DNA from: Eubacteriales bacterium
GTDB lineage: Bacteria; Bacillota; Clostridia; Christensenellales; CAG-138
Length of the DNA stretch: 64,000 nt
Assembly (NCBI GenBank): GCA_028694155.1
Contig: JAQUTY010000002.1
Span: 1 to 64,000, forward strand
Reading direction: 5' to 3'
The position numbers and the translations under genes are program-made. The notes beneath the pieces are model-generated. The model saw only the letters and a program-made list of their open reading frames with translations. It did no database searches and was not told the origin of the DNA. Positions within the stretch are counted from its first letter, which is position 1. Every line of letters starts with the position of its first letter. Below are positions 1-8,079 of the stretch, piece after piece.

Positions 1-9
1 AAAAAGTCC

Positions 10-38
10 TTGACATCGAGCCTGTGATTCGCTATAAT
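10..38 (+). promoter_or_regulatory. Promoter of tRNA-Met
   Basis: TTGACA at 10-15 and TATAAT at 33-38 are both perfect consensus boxes with 17-bp spacing. They place the transcription start at about 45, just before the tRNA at 51. Confidence 0.9.
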
Positions 39-50
39 ACATGAAGTCAT

Positions 51-127
51 GGCGGCGTAGCTCAGTTGGCCAGAGCATTCGGTTCATACCCGGAGTGTCG
101 TTGATTCGAATTCAACCGCCGCTACCA
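51..127 (+). tRNA. tRNA-Met (CAT anticodon)
   Basis: The 77-nt sequence folds as a cloverleaf: acceptor GGCGGCG pairs with CGCCGCT-A-CCA, the anticodon stem is TTCGG/CCGGA, and the loop TTCATAC holds anticodon CAT. The CCA end is encoded. The anticodon stem lacks the three G:C pairs of an initiator tRNA, so an elongator tRNA-Met (or a lysidine-modified tRNA-Ile2, which has the same gene anticodon) is more likely. It has its own promoter and terminator. Confidence 0.9.
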
Positions 128-131
128 AATT

Positions 132-165
132 AAAACAGACCCCAATGTGGGTCTGTTTTGATTTA
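132..165 (+). terminator. Rho-independent terminator after tRNA-Met
   Basis: The 11-bp stem AAAACAGACCC / GGGTCTGTTTT is followed by a T-rich tail, four bases after the tRNA CCA end. Confidence 0.8.
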
Positions 166-189
166 TAGTAGGTGTTACTGAATGAGAAT

Positions 190-257
190 GCAAGCACTGC
201 TTGCTATGAGATTGCCACCGCAGTGGCTATGCGAAGCACCCCTTTGCCTCGGCAAAG
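190..257. repeat. Cluster of small tandem hairpins
   Basis: Three perfect short palindromes follow one another: GCAAGC-act-GCTTGC (190-204), GCCAC-cgca-GTGGC (214-227) and CTTTGCC-tc-GGCAAAG (242-257). The last is nested in a larger imperfect inverted repeat. No reading frame is evident. A similar hairpin string is at about 23.2 kb, which suggests a dispersed repeat family. Confidence 0.55.
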
Positions 258-273
258 TCTTCGGTGCGTAGCT

Positions 274-295
274 ATTCAACCGCCGCTACCAAATT
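274..295 (+). repeat. Direct repeat of the tRNA-Met 3' end
   Basis: These 22 bases are identical to 110-131, the T-arm/acceptor 3' end of the tRNA plus CCA and the following AAATT. Only this 3' piece is duplicated, and it is again followed by a terminator. It could be an attachment-site scar of a lost integrated element or the remnant of a second tRNA copy. Confidence 0.7.
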
Positions 296-296
296 T

Positions 297-331
297 GCAC
301 CCAACGAGGAAACTTGTTGGGTGCTTTTTTT
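297..331 (+). terminator. Rho-independent terminator
   Basis: The stem GCACCCAAC / GTTGGGTGC is followed by TTTTTTT, directly after the duplicated tRNA 3' end. Confidence 0.8.
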
Positions 332-421
332 GTTGTTTGCAATGAGGGTGCGAAGAGGTTTTGCGTTTTTGTGGCAGATGAAGTATAATTACGATAAGTT
401 ATGAGAAATGGGGAGGACGCC

Positions 422-751
422 ATGAAAGATATGATTGCCTGCTGCGGTTTGGACTGTGAAAAATGCGATGCTTACCTTGCCACCGTGAATGATGACGATG
501 CTCTCCGTCAAAAGACCGCAAAGCTCTGGGCGGAGCTGAACAATGCTCCCATTACCGCCGAAATGATTAACTGCAGGGGCTGTCGTGTTGACGGCGTGAA
601 AACCCCATTCTGTGAGAGTATGTGTCAAATTCGGCAATGTGCGATGAAAAAAGGAGTTGACACCTGTGGAAGCTGTTGCTTCGTTGAAACGTGCGAAACT
701 GTGGGCGCAATTTTCAAGGTCTGCCCCGATGCTCGTGAAAATCTAAAATAG
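422..751 (+). CDS. DUF3795 cysteine-rich protein
   Basis: A small cytosolic protein of 109 aa, rich in cysteines arranged as in DUF3795 proteins: IACCGLDCEKCDAY at the start, a central CRGCRV, then FCESMCQIRQC, DTCGSCC and FVETC. The family is thought to bind metal or a cofactor; its function is unknown. The ATG at 422 was chosen because GGGGAGG sits just upstream, whereas an in-frame ATG at 401 has no ribosome site. A second DUF3795 gene lies on the integrative element at 53458-53871. The gene is followed by a converging pair on the minus strand. Confidence 0.8.
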   Translation: MKDMIACCGLDCEKCDAYLATVNDDDALRQKTAKLWAELNNAPITAEMINCRGCRVDGVKTPFCESMCQIRQCAMKKGVDTCGSCCFVETCETVGAIFKVCPDARENLK

Positions 752-798
752 CGTGCCTGTGTTTGTTTCCATGCACCGTGCGTCCCAGCCAAATATAT

Positions 799-1263
799 CT
801 ATATCCTAATTACGGGAACGCCCTTGAGCTGGGCATATTTGACTGTCATTCCCGTTCCGCTTGCCGCCTTGGTGCAGTAGGCGATGCAGACTGCTGCATC
901 GTCCACCATGGCACGGTTGCGTGCCTGATAGCAGCCGCTAAAGTAGCCCTCAGACAGAGTTTTTACCTCGTCCGCCCTGCAAATTATGTCACGATAGCGT
1001 TTCTGATTCTCAATGGAAAGCTTCATCTCCTGTCCCCGAAACGACACATAAACCGTCAGGGTGATTGGAAGTCCATCGTTATCTCGAAGGCGCAAAACCA
1101 TGCTCTCGGCAAGCATATCAAAACCGATTGCTCCGCCTGCAATGAACCGTGTGCAGCCCTGATTTACAGCGTCCAGTATAGCCGCCCTTGTCTTTGCAGC
1201 AACGATTAAATACTCATTTCCACGAGGAAGCTCTCTATGCCCCGTAAAACAGCAGCTACTCAA
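799..1263 (-). CDS. SLOG-family (DUF1273/YpsA-like) protein
   Basis: A 154-aa Rossmann-like protein of the SLOG superfamily. It starts CCFTGHRELP, has the nucleotide-binding type glycine stretch FIAGGAIGFDMLAE, and ends with ASGTGMTVKYA before a short hydrophobic strand. SLOG proteins bind nucleotides or nucleotide-derived ligands, and several act in stress or conflict systems; the ligand here is unknown. The start is TTG at 1263, overlapping the stop of the upstream gene by four bases (TTGA), so the two are translationally coupled. Confidence 0.75.
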   Translation of the reverse strand: MSSCCFTGHRELPRGNEYLIVAAKTRAAILDAVNQGCTRFIAGGAIGFDMLAESMVLRLRDNDGLPITLTVYVSFRGQEMKLSIENQKRYRDIICRADEVKTLSEGYFSGCYQARNRAMVDDAAVCIAYCTKAASGTGMTVKYAQLKGVPVIRI

Positions 1264-2105
1264 TCCAGCACTCCTTTGTTCATGGCAATATGCGATAGCT
1301 CCTCCATCACTGCGTCCGTCTGTCCTGCCTCAAGAGCATCTATCCAGCGCACGGCGTTCTCAACGCCCTCATCGAACAGCTCATCAAAGGATTCGTGCCG
1401 CTTTACATCCTTTTTCCACGGTGCCGCCCATTCCCTGTGTTCAAGGTTGCGTGAATCGTATCTGTCGGGCAGGTTGACCGAGAGAATGAACCCTGCGGTG
1501 CAGTTTTCCTTTCCTATGAGCTTATCTATGCGCTGCGCAAATCTGAGTTTTCTTCCCTTGGGATCGAAAAGCAGCTTGTGTATGAACACAAACTTACGGT
1601 AGCTTCTCTGATATGCCTTTGGCAAATCCTTAAAATAAAGAAGCTCAATCACGCTTGCCATATATGCGCCTGCGCTCTTGTAGTCTGCTCCCAACTGCTT
1701 TTGGGAGGGACGACCTATCTGCTCGGATTGTTCCCTATATAGCTGCATATCTATCAGCACCTCAAAGCGGGTATGGTCTAAGTGCGAGTATTGGGACTCG
1801 ATATAGGGGTGCACGGCGGCGTCCAACGCCAAATGGCAAAGCATTCCATACAGAAAGCTGTTCTGCCCCTCATGCTCACAACGGCAATCCAAAAATGCCT
1901 TCAGCAGTTGACTTCCGCTTTCATGGTGCAGCAGATTGCCCAAAATCTTTTGATTTTTTCTAAACAGCGGCGGCGGCGTGCGGTCAAAGAAAAACATATC
2001 CGGCCCAACGCAGCCGAGATAGAAATTCGCCTGATTATCTATTTTTGTATTAAGTCGGTCCAGAACACGGCTGCCGAACAATGTGTGCGCCAATAAGTAT
2101 GCCAT
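1260..2105 (-). CDS. Zinc-dependent phospholipase C-family protein
   Basis: This 281-aa protein resembles the bacterial zinc-dependent phospholipase C-like family. The N-terminus MAYLLAHTLFG is followed by YLGCVGPDMFFF, LLHHESGSQLLKAFL, MLCHLALDAAVHPYIESQ and LDHTRFEVLIDM, which supply the His/Asp metal ligands typical of the fold. No signal peptide is seen, so it probably acts inside the cell or on an undefined substrate. The -10 box lies only six bases before the ATG and there is no Shine-Dalgarno sequence, so the transcript may be leaderless. It is the first gene of a two-gene unit with the SLOG gene. Confidence 0.75.
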   Translation of the reverse strand: MAYLLAHTLFGSRVLDRLNTKIDNQANFYLGCVGPDMFFFDRTPPPLFRKNQKILGNLLHHESGSQLLKAFLDCRCEHEGQNSFLYGMLCHLALDAAVHPYIESQYSHLDHTRFEVLIDMQLYREQSEQIGRPSQKQLGADYKSAGAYMASVIELLYFKDLPKAYQRSYRKFVFIHKLLFDPKGRKLRFAQRIDKLIGKENCTAGFILSVNLPDRYDSRNLEHREWAAPWKKDVKRHESFDELFDEGVENAVRWIDALEAGQTDAVMEELSHIAMNKGVLD

Positions 2106-2111
2106 GAGTGA

Positions 2112-2141
2112 AGTATATCAAATAGGGCTCTCATTTTTCAA
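2112..2141 (-). promoter_or_regulatory. Promoter giving a probable leaderless mRNA
   Basis: On the minus strand, TTGAAA (2136-2141), an 18-bp spacer and TATACT (2112-2117) are followed after six bases by the ATG at 2105. The predicted start of transcription coincides with the start codon. Confidence 0.6.
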
Positions 2142-2318
2142 CAATAAGAAAGTGCGAAAATGAGATAAAATTGTAAATAATCCAAATTATGGTGATAAAA
2201 CCCAAAATAAGCTGAAATACTCGGAATATCTTTATCTTTTTTGTTAACCTTTTGCAAAAAACGATACAGAACTAACTTCACATGATAAAATACCTTATCA
2301 AATAATGGAGGAGCAGCA

Positions 2319-3203
2319 ATGAAACGCATCAAGAAGAGAAGAAGAAGACTGCGAATAAATAACCCTGTGGGGTTTTCCCTTTTTGCAATTCTTTGCTTGG
2401 TATTGCTGGCTATATTGGTGCTGGGTATCATCGCTGCGGTCAAATATGGGCCGGGCGCATTCAACGCCTGTGTGGGCTACATTGAGGACGCAAACGCAAC
2501 TCCGTCCCCCACCCTTGCGCCCACCAACACGCCTGCCCCAACGAACGCACCTGCCGACACGCCTGAGCAACCCAACACGCCGATTGTGGGCGAGGTTGAC
2601 ACTCCGACCCCTGAAATCACCAATGTTCCTGAGGGCGTAACGCCTTCGCCAACCCCCGTTGACACGAGCGCACCCCTGTACGGCTTTACTATCGGGCTTG
2701 ACCCGTTCCGTGATGCCGGCTCGAAATATGGATCAGAGGCGACATATAACCTCGAATTTGCGTACAAGCTCAAGGAGTACCTTGAGCAGCGTGGCGCGAC
2801 AGTCGTCCTCACAAGAGAGGACAGCGACTCGACCTATTCGGACAGCGTGCGAGTAAAGACAATCAACAACGGCGACTGCGACATCGTTCTGCGCCTTATG
2901 TGCAACCATCTCGACACGAAGGGAACCAACGGCTGCTACATTCAGTCCCTTTCAAAGAACGAGTCCCTTGCAAGAACCATGATTGACGCCTACGTTGCCG
3001 CAACAGGTCTTGATACACGCAAGACAAACGGTTTTGAGGCAAAGAGCACCTCCTTCCTCAAAGATACCGATTGCCCTGCTCTGGTTCTCATCATGGGACA
3101 TTGGACAAACAGCGCAGAGCTTGAAAAGCTCAAGGACGATGCCTTCCAGCAGTTGATGATAGAAGGATTGTACAACGGACTGCTGGGTTGTTTGAAAAAC
3201 TAA
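2319..3203 (+). CDS. Membrane-anchored amidase_3-fold protein, catalytic residues lost
   Basis: 294 aa. A basic N-terminus is followed by one membrane segment (about residues 19-42), a Thr/Pro/Ala-rich cell-wall-type linker (about 60-120), and an N-acetylmuramoyl-L-alanine amidase (amidase_3) domain to the end. The family's zinc and catalytic residues appear to be missing. The usual GHGG loop reads LDPFRDAG, the SIHAN-type histidine position reads LRLMCN, and the ETGFLSN-type glutamate position reads LIMGHWTN. Only the middle glutamate (GSEATYNL) is in place. It may bind peptidoglycan without cutting it. The ATG at 2319 has GGAGGAG eight bases upstream. A terminator at 3235 is shared with the converging permease gene. 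Confidence 0.75.
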   Translation: MKRIKKRRRRLRINNPVGFSLFAILCLVLLAILVLGIIAAVKYGPGAFNACVGYIEDANATPSPTLAPTNTPAPTNAPADTPEQPNTPIVGEVDTPTPEITNVPEGVTPSPTPVDTSAPLYGFTIGLDPFRDAGSKYGSEATYNLEFAYKLKEYLEQRGATVVLTREDSDSTYSDSVRVKTINNGDCDIVLRLMCNHLDTKGTNGCYIQSLSKNESLARTMIDAYVAATGLDTRKTNGFEAKSTSFLKDTDCPALVLIMGHWTNSAELEKLKDDAFQQLMIEGLYNGLLGCLKN

Positions 3204-3234
3204 CGATAAGCGGCAAGAATAGCAAGACTTACGC

Positions 3235-3263
3235 AAAAAGAAGACCCTAGGGCCTTCTTTTTT
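3235..3263. terminator. Bidirectional terminator
   Basis: A near-perfect palindrome, AAAAAGAAGACC-ctag-GGCCTTCTTTTTT, lies between the converging genes ending at 3203 and 3318, with T-runs on both strands. Confidence 0.8.
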
Positions 3264-3317
3264 GCATCTACGCAACAAAATAATATGTGGCTTTTCAGGT
3301 TTTGTTGTGCCGAATGG

Positions 3318-5030
3318 CTACTTTAGGGCAACAATTTTATAGTAGGCCTTTGCGGTCAGGCGGAACACCAGCAGGTAGAGCAGTATGAACACTACGCACA
3401 CTCCGCCAATGCACGCCAGCACCATCAGCCAATCGCTTATTTGGAAAAGCACCAGCATCGTTGACATGATTTTCGAGGCGAACACCATGTGCAGTAGCGT
3501 TGCAAACAGCGGAAGGAAGAACATCCATTGCACCTGCCGATTGATTGTGCCCTTGACCATCTTTTTATCCATCCCCACCTGTTGAAGAATGATGAACCGT
3601 TGTTTGTCCTCGTAGCCCTCGGTCACCTGCTTAAAGTAAATTATCAGAACCGTCATTGCAAGGAAAAGCACTCCAAAGAACACGCCCAAAAACAGCAGTC
3701 CGCCGTATGCTCCCAAGCCCATTTCCCTTTCGTTAAATATATCGGAAACGAACATTCCCCAGTCGGCTCCTATCTGCGCTTTGTCAATCTCATACAATTT
3801 GTCAACAAATGCAAGGCAATCTTCCTGACTTCCGATGACGTCGAACATAAATTCGTTGTGCGCATAGATGATTCTTTCGTTTACGACCATAACCTCGCTA
3901 AGATCGTTTACGAATATATCCGAGCCTTCCAATGCCGTGTCGGTGCTGAACTTTGATACATCGGCAACCAGCGTAACGCCCGAATTTTCGGCAAGCTCGC
4001 ATATAGCATCGGCATACGCTTGGTTTAGCCCTTGTTCGTCCGTATCATCTGAGCTAAAAACATAGGTAAACACGTCAAAGGGATGATTCTCCCTATAAAT
4101 GCTTTCCCTCCCAAGATAGAGCGCAAGCGTACCTGCAACCGTCACAATCAGCATGGTGGAGAGAATGCAGATGAACGACAAGCCCCTTGCGTTCTGACGC
4201 ATTCTGTGGAACATACCCGACACGGTGACAAAGTTTTTAGGCTTGTAGTAGTAGCGTTTATTCTTGCGAAGCAGCGTTAAAAGCAGAGTGCTGCCCGATG
4301 AAAACACCAAGAAGGTCGCCACAATAACCAACACAACCAATGCCAAGAAAATTGCGATTGCAGTGCCGGCCTTTGCAGTCGTCCATGCGTGGTAATATGC
4401 CCCAAGCAGCAGAACCACCCCCAATATGGCAGCAGGTATCATCAGCTTTGAGGGCTTATCGCCCTTCTTCTCGCTCTGCAAAAGCGACATGGGGTTGAGT
4501 GCGTGTACCCGAATGGAATTCCATATCGAGATCACAACGAAGATTATCCCAAATAGCCCGTAGCTTACGATATAGGCATCAATTCCGATGGAAAATGAGC
4601 TGTCGCCCACAAAGTTGAGCATGTTCAAAAGCAGCAGGAACAGCAGATATCCAAACACCCAAGCAATGATTGTTCCAAGCAGCAGACCGCCTGCCATTAC
4701 GATGGCATTCTCCCACAGCAGCACACGGCTTATATGCCCCTTGTCCAGCCCCAACACTCCATACAGCCCAAATTCACGCTTTCTGCGATTGACTAGAAAG
4801 TTGTTGATGTAGAACATGAAAAAGACGGCAAAGAACGAAAAAATGATTATGCCTGCCTGAAACATCTGCTTTGCACTATCGCCTGAGGGAACGCTGCCTA
4901 GGGTTTCGGATTTAATCATGCCCACAATGAGCTGATACATTCCACTCATCAGTGCGATTGCCAGCAGATACGGAACGTAGGTCAAACGATTGCGTTTCAC
5001 GTTTGACCACGCCAATTTAAGATAAAACAT
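3318..5030 (-). CDS. BceB-like ABC transporter permease (FtsX type)
   Basis: 570 aa with about ten membrane segments. A large extracellular domain lies between the middle segments (about residues 310-430, starting ESIYRENHPFDVFTYVF), the layout of BceB-type permeases. In that family the large domain captures bacitracin-like peptide antibiotics and signals to the partner kinase. The N-terminus MFYLKLAWSNVKRNRLTYVPY is the family's typical start. The ATG at 5030 lies one base after the TAA of the ABC ATPase gene; a longer frame upstream overlaps that gene and is less likely. It is the last gene of the module. Confidence 0.85.
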   Translation of the reverse strand: MFYLKLAWSNVKRNRLTYVPYLLAIALMSGMYQLIVGMIKSETLGSVPSGDSAKQMFQAGIIIFSFFAVFFMFYINNFLVNRRKREFGLYGVLGLDKGHISRVLLWENAIVMAGGLLLGTIIAWVFGYLLFLLLLNMLNFVGDSSFSIGIDAYIVSYGLFGIIFVVISIWNSIRVHALNPMSLLQSEKKGDKPSKLMIPAAILGVVLLLGAYYHAWTTAKAGTAIAIFLALVVLVIVATFLVFSSGSTLLLTLLRKNKRYYYKPKNFVTVSGMFHRMRQNARGLSFICILSTMLIVTVAGTLALYLGRESIYRENHPFDVFTYVFSSDDTDEQGLNQAYADAICELAENSGVTLVADVSKFSTDTALEGSDIFVNDLSEVMVVNERIIYAHNEFMFDVIGSQEDCLAFVDKLYEIDKAQIGADWGMFVSDIFNEREMGLGAYGGLLFLGVFFGVLFLAMTVLIIYFKQVTEGYEDKQRFIILQQVGMDKKMVKGTINRQVQWMFFLPLFATLLHMVFASKIMSTMLVLFQISDWLMVLACIGGVCVVFILLYLLVFRLTAKAYYKIVALK

Positions 5031-5031
5031 T

Positions 5032-5793
5032 TTAGCCAATGTCCGCACCCCCAATGACAGATAGGTTGCTCACGATGCGGTCAAAAAAGGTCTTGTTATC
5101 ATCGCTGCCACGATAGATTTGTGAAAAGAGCTGACCGTCCTTGATAAATAGTACCCTGCTTGCATAGCTTGCAGCCATAGAGCTGTGTGTGACCATGAGT
5201 ATGGTCTTGCCGCCACGGTTGAGTGAGGCAAAAATGCTCAACAGCTGCTGCGAGGACTTGGAATCCAATGCGCCGGTCGGTTCGTCTGCAAGGAGCAATC
5301 TGGGGTTAGCAATCACTGCACGAGCGACCGCTGCACGCTGCTTTTCTCCTCCCGACACCTCGTAGGGGTACTTCTTGAGCAGAGGCTCTATGTCGAGCAT
5401 CTTTGCAAGAGGCTCCAACTTAGCTTCCATATCCTTGATGGGGGATTTGAGAAGCACCAGCGGCAAAAGAATGTTGTCCTTCAACGAGAAGGTGTCCAAA
5501 AGATTGAAATCCTGAAAGACAAAGCCCAGATGCTCTCTCCTAAACTCGGAAAGTTCCTTCGACTTTATTGCCGAAAACGCCTTGCCATCCAGATACACCT
5601 CGCCATCGGTGGGCTTGTCAAGCGATGCAAGAATGTTGAGCAGCGTGGTTTTGCCGCTTCCCGATGCACCCATGATGGCAACGAACTCACCCTCAGACAC
5701 ATCGAAGCTCACGCCCTGCAACGCTACGCATTGCTGCATACCCAGCTTGGTGTTGTAGATTTTATTGACGTTTGTTACTTGTAATAATTCCAT
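5032..5793 (-). CDS. BceA-like ABC transporter ATPase
   Basis: 253-aa ATPase of the MacB/BceA branch. It has Walker A GASGSGKTT, Q-loop FVFQDFNLLD, signature VSGGEKQRAAVARA, Walker B LLLADEPTGALD and H-loop MVTHS. With the downstream permease it should form an antimicrobial-peptide resistance or sensing transporter in the membrane. The start has AAGGAGT upstream. It is separated from the kinase gene by 88 bp, where a promoter controlled by the linked response regulator would be expected; repeated GTAAG-type motifs are visible at 5855-5875 but their role is not shown. Confidence 0.88.
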   Translation of the reverse strand: MELLQVTNVNKIYNTKLGMQQCVALQGVSFDVSEGEFVAIMGASGSGKTTLLNILASLDKPTDGEVYLDGKAFSAIKSKELSEFRREHLGFVFQDFNLLDTFSLKDNILLPLVLLKSPIKDMEAKLEPLAKMLDIEPLLKKYPYEVSGGEKQRAAVARAVIANPRLLLADEPTGALDSKSSQQLLSIFASLNRGGKTILMVTHSSMAASYASRVLFIKDGQLFSQIYRGSDDNKTFFDRIVSNLSVIGGADIG

Positions 5794-5881
5794 AATGGTA
5801 CTCCTTATTGTGATGCTGTTATGTTATCAAAACAAGCAGTATCATACAATGGATTTAGCTTACACTTACCTTACGTTTTTG

Positions 5882-6853
5882 TCACTCTGTCCACAGCCTG
5901 TCCACAAAGCGCAGCCTCGCCTGGGTGCCCTTGCTAGGTTCGCTCTTAATGGATAGCTTAATTCCCAGACCATCTGCGGTGCGCTTGCAAAGATACAGCC
6001 CTATTCCGCTTGCTCTGCCATCAAGCCTGCCATTATAGCCCGTGTAGCCCTTTTCAAAGATGCGTGGAATGTCCTCGGCACGAATACCAATTCCGCTGTC
6101 CTCAATTACAAGTGCCTCATCTTTCCAGCAAATGCTTACCCCGCCCTGCTTTGTGTACTTGACGGCATTAGAAATCAGCTGCTCGATAATGAACGCAAGC
6201 CATTGTGGGTCGCTGGGTACATCGCAGGGCAGTTTATCTATATTGACCGTCAAGCCTTGGTAAACGAACAGGAGAGCATACTTTTTGACCGCACCCGACA
6301 CAATTTTATTTAGGTCGCAATGGTCCAAAACTCGGTTGGAGCTTATCTCCTCAAGCCGTACATAGCGCAGCGCAAGGTCGGCATACTGCTCAATTTTGAA
6401 CAGCTCCTGTTCCAATACCGCAGCCTGTTCCCCGTCCATATCCTGCAAAACAAAGCGCATTGCCGAGATTGGGGTCTTGACCTGATGAACCCAAAGGGTA
6501 TAATACTCCATCTCAGCGGACTTATTTGAATACAGCTTTAATCTGCAATCGGCAAGCTCCTGTTTTAGCTCATCAATTTGTGCAACAAGCGTCTTTTCAA
6601 TATCGTCCCCCATCGGCGGCAGCTCTCCTATGGACTTTTGAAGATTCTCTACAAAGCGCAAACGGCGAAAATATCTGTAACCGTCATATCCGAGCAGCAT
6701 CACAAAGAACGCCGAGTTGAGCAGCCAAATGTACCATGCTGTATCCATTTTTCCGCCTGTCAATGCGGTGATTAAAAGCACGCTGCCTACGCTTAGGACA
6801 TATAGGCATATAAACCGTATTCTGCTCAATAAAAACCGAAAAAACTCACGCAT
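5882..6853 (-). CDS. BceS-like intramembrane-sensing histidine kinase
   Basis: 323 aa. Two membrane helices fill residues 10-60 with almost no extracellular loop, as in intramembrane-sensing kinases of Bce modules, which receive their signal from the BceB permease. The kinase core shows the phospho-acceptor HQVKTPI (about 127), N-box EQLISNAVKYT, and G boxes DSGIGI and GRASGIGLYLCK. It overlaps the response regulator gene by eight bases. Together with the ABC genes this is a four-gene antibiotic-peptide detoxification module. Confidence 0.88.
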   Translation of the reverse strand: MREFFRFLLSRIRFICLYVLSVGSVLLITALTGGKMDTAWYIWLLNSAFFVMLLGYDGYRYFRRLRFVENLQKSIGELPPMGDDIEKTLVAQIDELKQELADCRLKLYSNKSAEMEYYTLWVHQVKTPISAMRFVLQDMDGEQAAVLEQELFKIEQYADLALRYVRLEEISSNRVLDHCDLNKIVSGAVKKYALLFVYQGLTVNIDKLPCDVPSDPQWLAFIIEQLISNAVKYTKQGGVSICWKDEALVIEDSGIGIRAEDIPRIFEKGYTGYNGRLDGRASGIGLYLCKRTADGLGIKLSIKSEPSKGTQARLRFVDRLWTE

Positions 6854-7514
6854 TGATTGAATACCCCTGTCCCTTATGCGTGATGATGCAGCCGTCCAAG
6901 CCCTCCTCGTCCAGCTTCTTTCTCAGCCTGTTGATATTGACGGTCAGGGTATTATCGTCAACAAAGGTATCATCGTCCCACAGTTTGAGCATGAGCTGCT
7001 CACGGCTTACAAGACGTCCCTTCCTGCTCAATAGCAAATCGAGCATACGAACCTCGTTTCGTGTCAGCGGAATACGCCTATCGCCCCGCACAAGGCAGCT
7101 TGCGCCCGAATCAAGCGCAGCATCGCCTATCTTCATCTCCGTTACCGTTTCATAGTTGTATGCTCTGCGCAAAAGTGCGGAAATCTTTGCCAAAAGCACG
7201 TCCATCGGCACAGGCTTTTGCAAATAATCATCTGCGCCCAGGTTAATCGCCATTACAAGATCCATCGGCTCCTGATGCGATGAAAGGAACAGAATTGGCA
7301 TTTTCGAATTTGCTCGTATCTTCTCGCACCAATAGTAGCCGTTAAAATAGGGCAAGGAAATATCCATAATAATCAGATGAGGAGAAACCCTTGCAACCTC
7401 GCCCATCACATCATCGAACCTTGTCACGCAATGCGGCTCATAGCCCCACCTTTTAAGGCTATCAAAGATGCTGCTCGATATAATGCTATCGTCCTCTACA
7501 ATCAGAATCCTCAC
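6846..7514 (-). CDS. BceR-like OmpR-family response regulator
   Basis: 222 aa. The receiver domain has the acidic pair VEDD near the N-terminus, phospho-acceptor D in IIMDISLP and a lysine in LQKPVP. The C-terminal winged helix ends LRKKLDEEG...HKGQGYSI. The start is GTG at 7514 with GGGAGG five bases upstream; this start lies 29 bp inside the upstream gene. It probably switches on the neighbouring ABC genes in response to a cell-wall antibiotic. Confidence 0.88.
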   Translation of the reverse strand: MRILIVEDDSIISSSIFDSLKRWGYEPHCVTRFDDVMGEVARVSPHLIIMDISLPYFNGYYWCEKIRANSKMPILFLSSHQEPMDLVMAINLGADDYLQKPVPMDVLLAKISALLRRAYNYETVTEMKIGDAALDSGASCLVRGDRRIPLTRNEVRMLDLLLSRKGRLVSREQLMLKLWDDDTFVDDNTLTVNINRLRKKLDEEGLDGCIITHKGQGYSINA

Positions 7515-8076
7515 TTGTTCCTCCCAAAAGACCGAATCGTTCTATTATCATGTCGGCGGCACGCTGCGCGGAAACGTCGGCATTGAGTATTCTAAGATAG
7601 TTTGAAAAGGGAAGCTCCCCCTCACGGCTGGTGCAGCGATACTTTGTGCTGGCTCGGATAACACGCTCGTTGGACACCTCTATATCTCGCTTGGACGCCT
7701 TGTTGACAAGTCGGTTCTCGGTCACGTTGCGCTCAAGCCGCACCTCCAGCGGCGCATCAAGCTCAACATAGTAAACCTGCGCACCCTGCTTTTCAAATAT
7801 CTGAGCAACGTGCGCCGTATAGTCCCAATCGTCCTTGCTGTCGAAATCCCACATATAGGTGGTTATCATTCCGTCCAGCTTCGATGCCGCAAACTCCTCA
7901 AAAATCACATCACGCACACGCAGTATGGTCTTGGCGTCATAATAACCGAACACCTCGATAACAGGTTCGATGGATACATGATTATGAAAAAGCCTAAGTC
8001 CGATCTTTTTTGCCAGCTCCTGTCCCACGGTCATCTTCCCAACCGCACTGTCTCCAAATATAATAACAAGTTTCAT
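7486..8076 (-). CDS. P-loop kinase-like ATPase
   Basis: 196 aa with an N-terminal P-loop FGDSAVGKMTVGQEL, like shikimate/cytidylate-type small-molecule kinases. A following HNHVSIEPV motif and a LID-like Arg-rich stretch near LEVRLERNVTENR are typical of uncharacterised 'AAA family' kinases with nucleoside- or antibiotic-like substrates. The substrate cannot be named. It is four bases downstream of the DinB-like gene and overlaps the response regulator gene, so all are probably cotranscribed. Confidence 0.7.
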   Translation of the reverse strand: MKLVIIFGDSAVGKMTVGQELAKKIGLRLFHNHVSIEPVIEVFGYYDAKTILRVRDVIFEEFAASKLDGMITTYMWDFDSKDDWDYTAHVAQIFEKQGAQVYYVELDAPLEVRLERNVTENRLVNKASKRDIEVSNERVIRASTKYRCTSREGELPFSNYLRILNADVSAQRAADMIIERFGLLGGTSEDSDCRGR

Positions 8077-8079
8077 CTT

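Noticed and set aside
763..1209. Plus-strand open frame of 148 codons opposite the SLOG gene
   Set aside because: It is antisense to a gene with recognisable SLOG motifs, lacks a ribosome site and has no family features.
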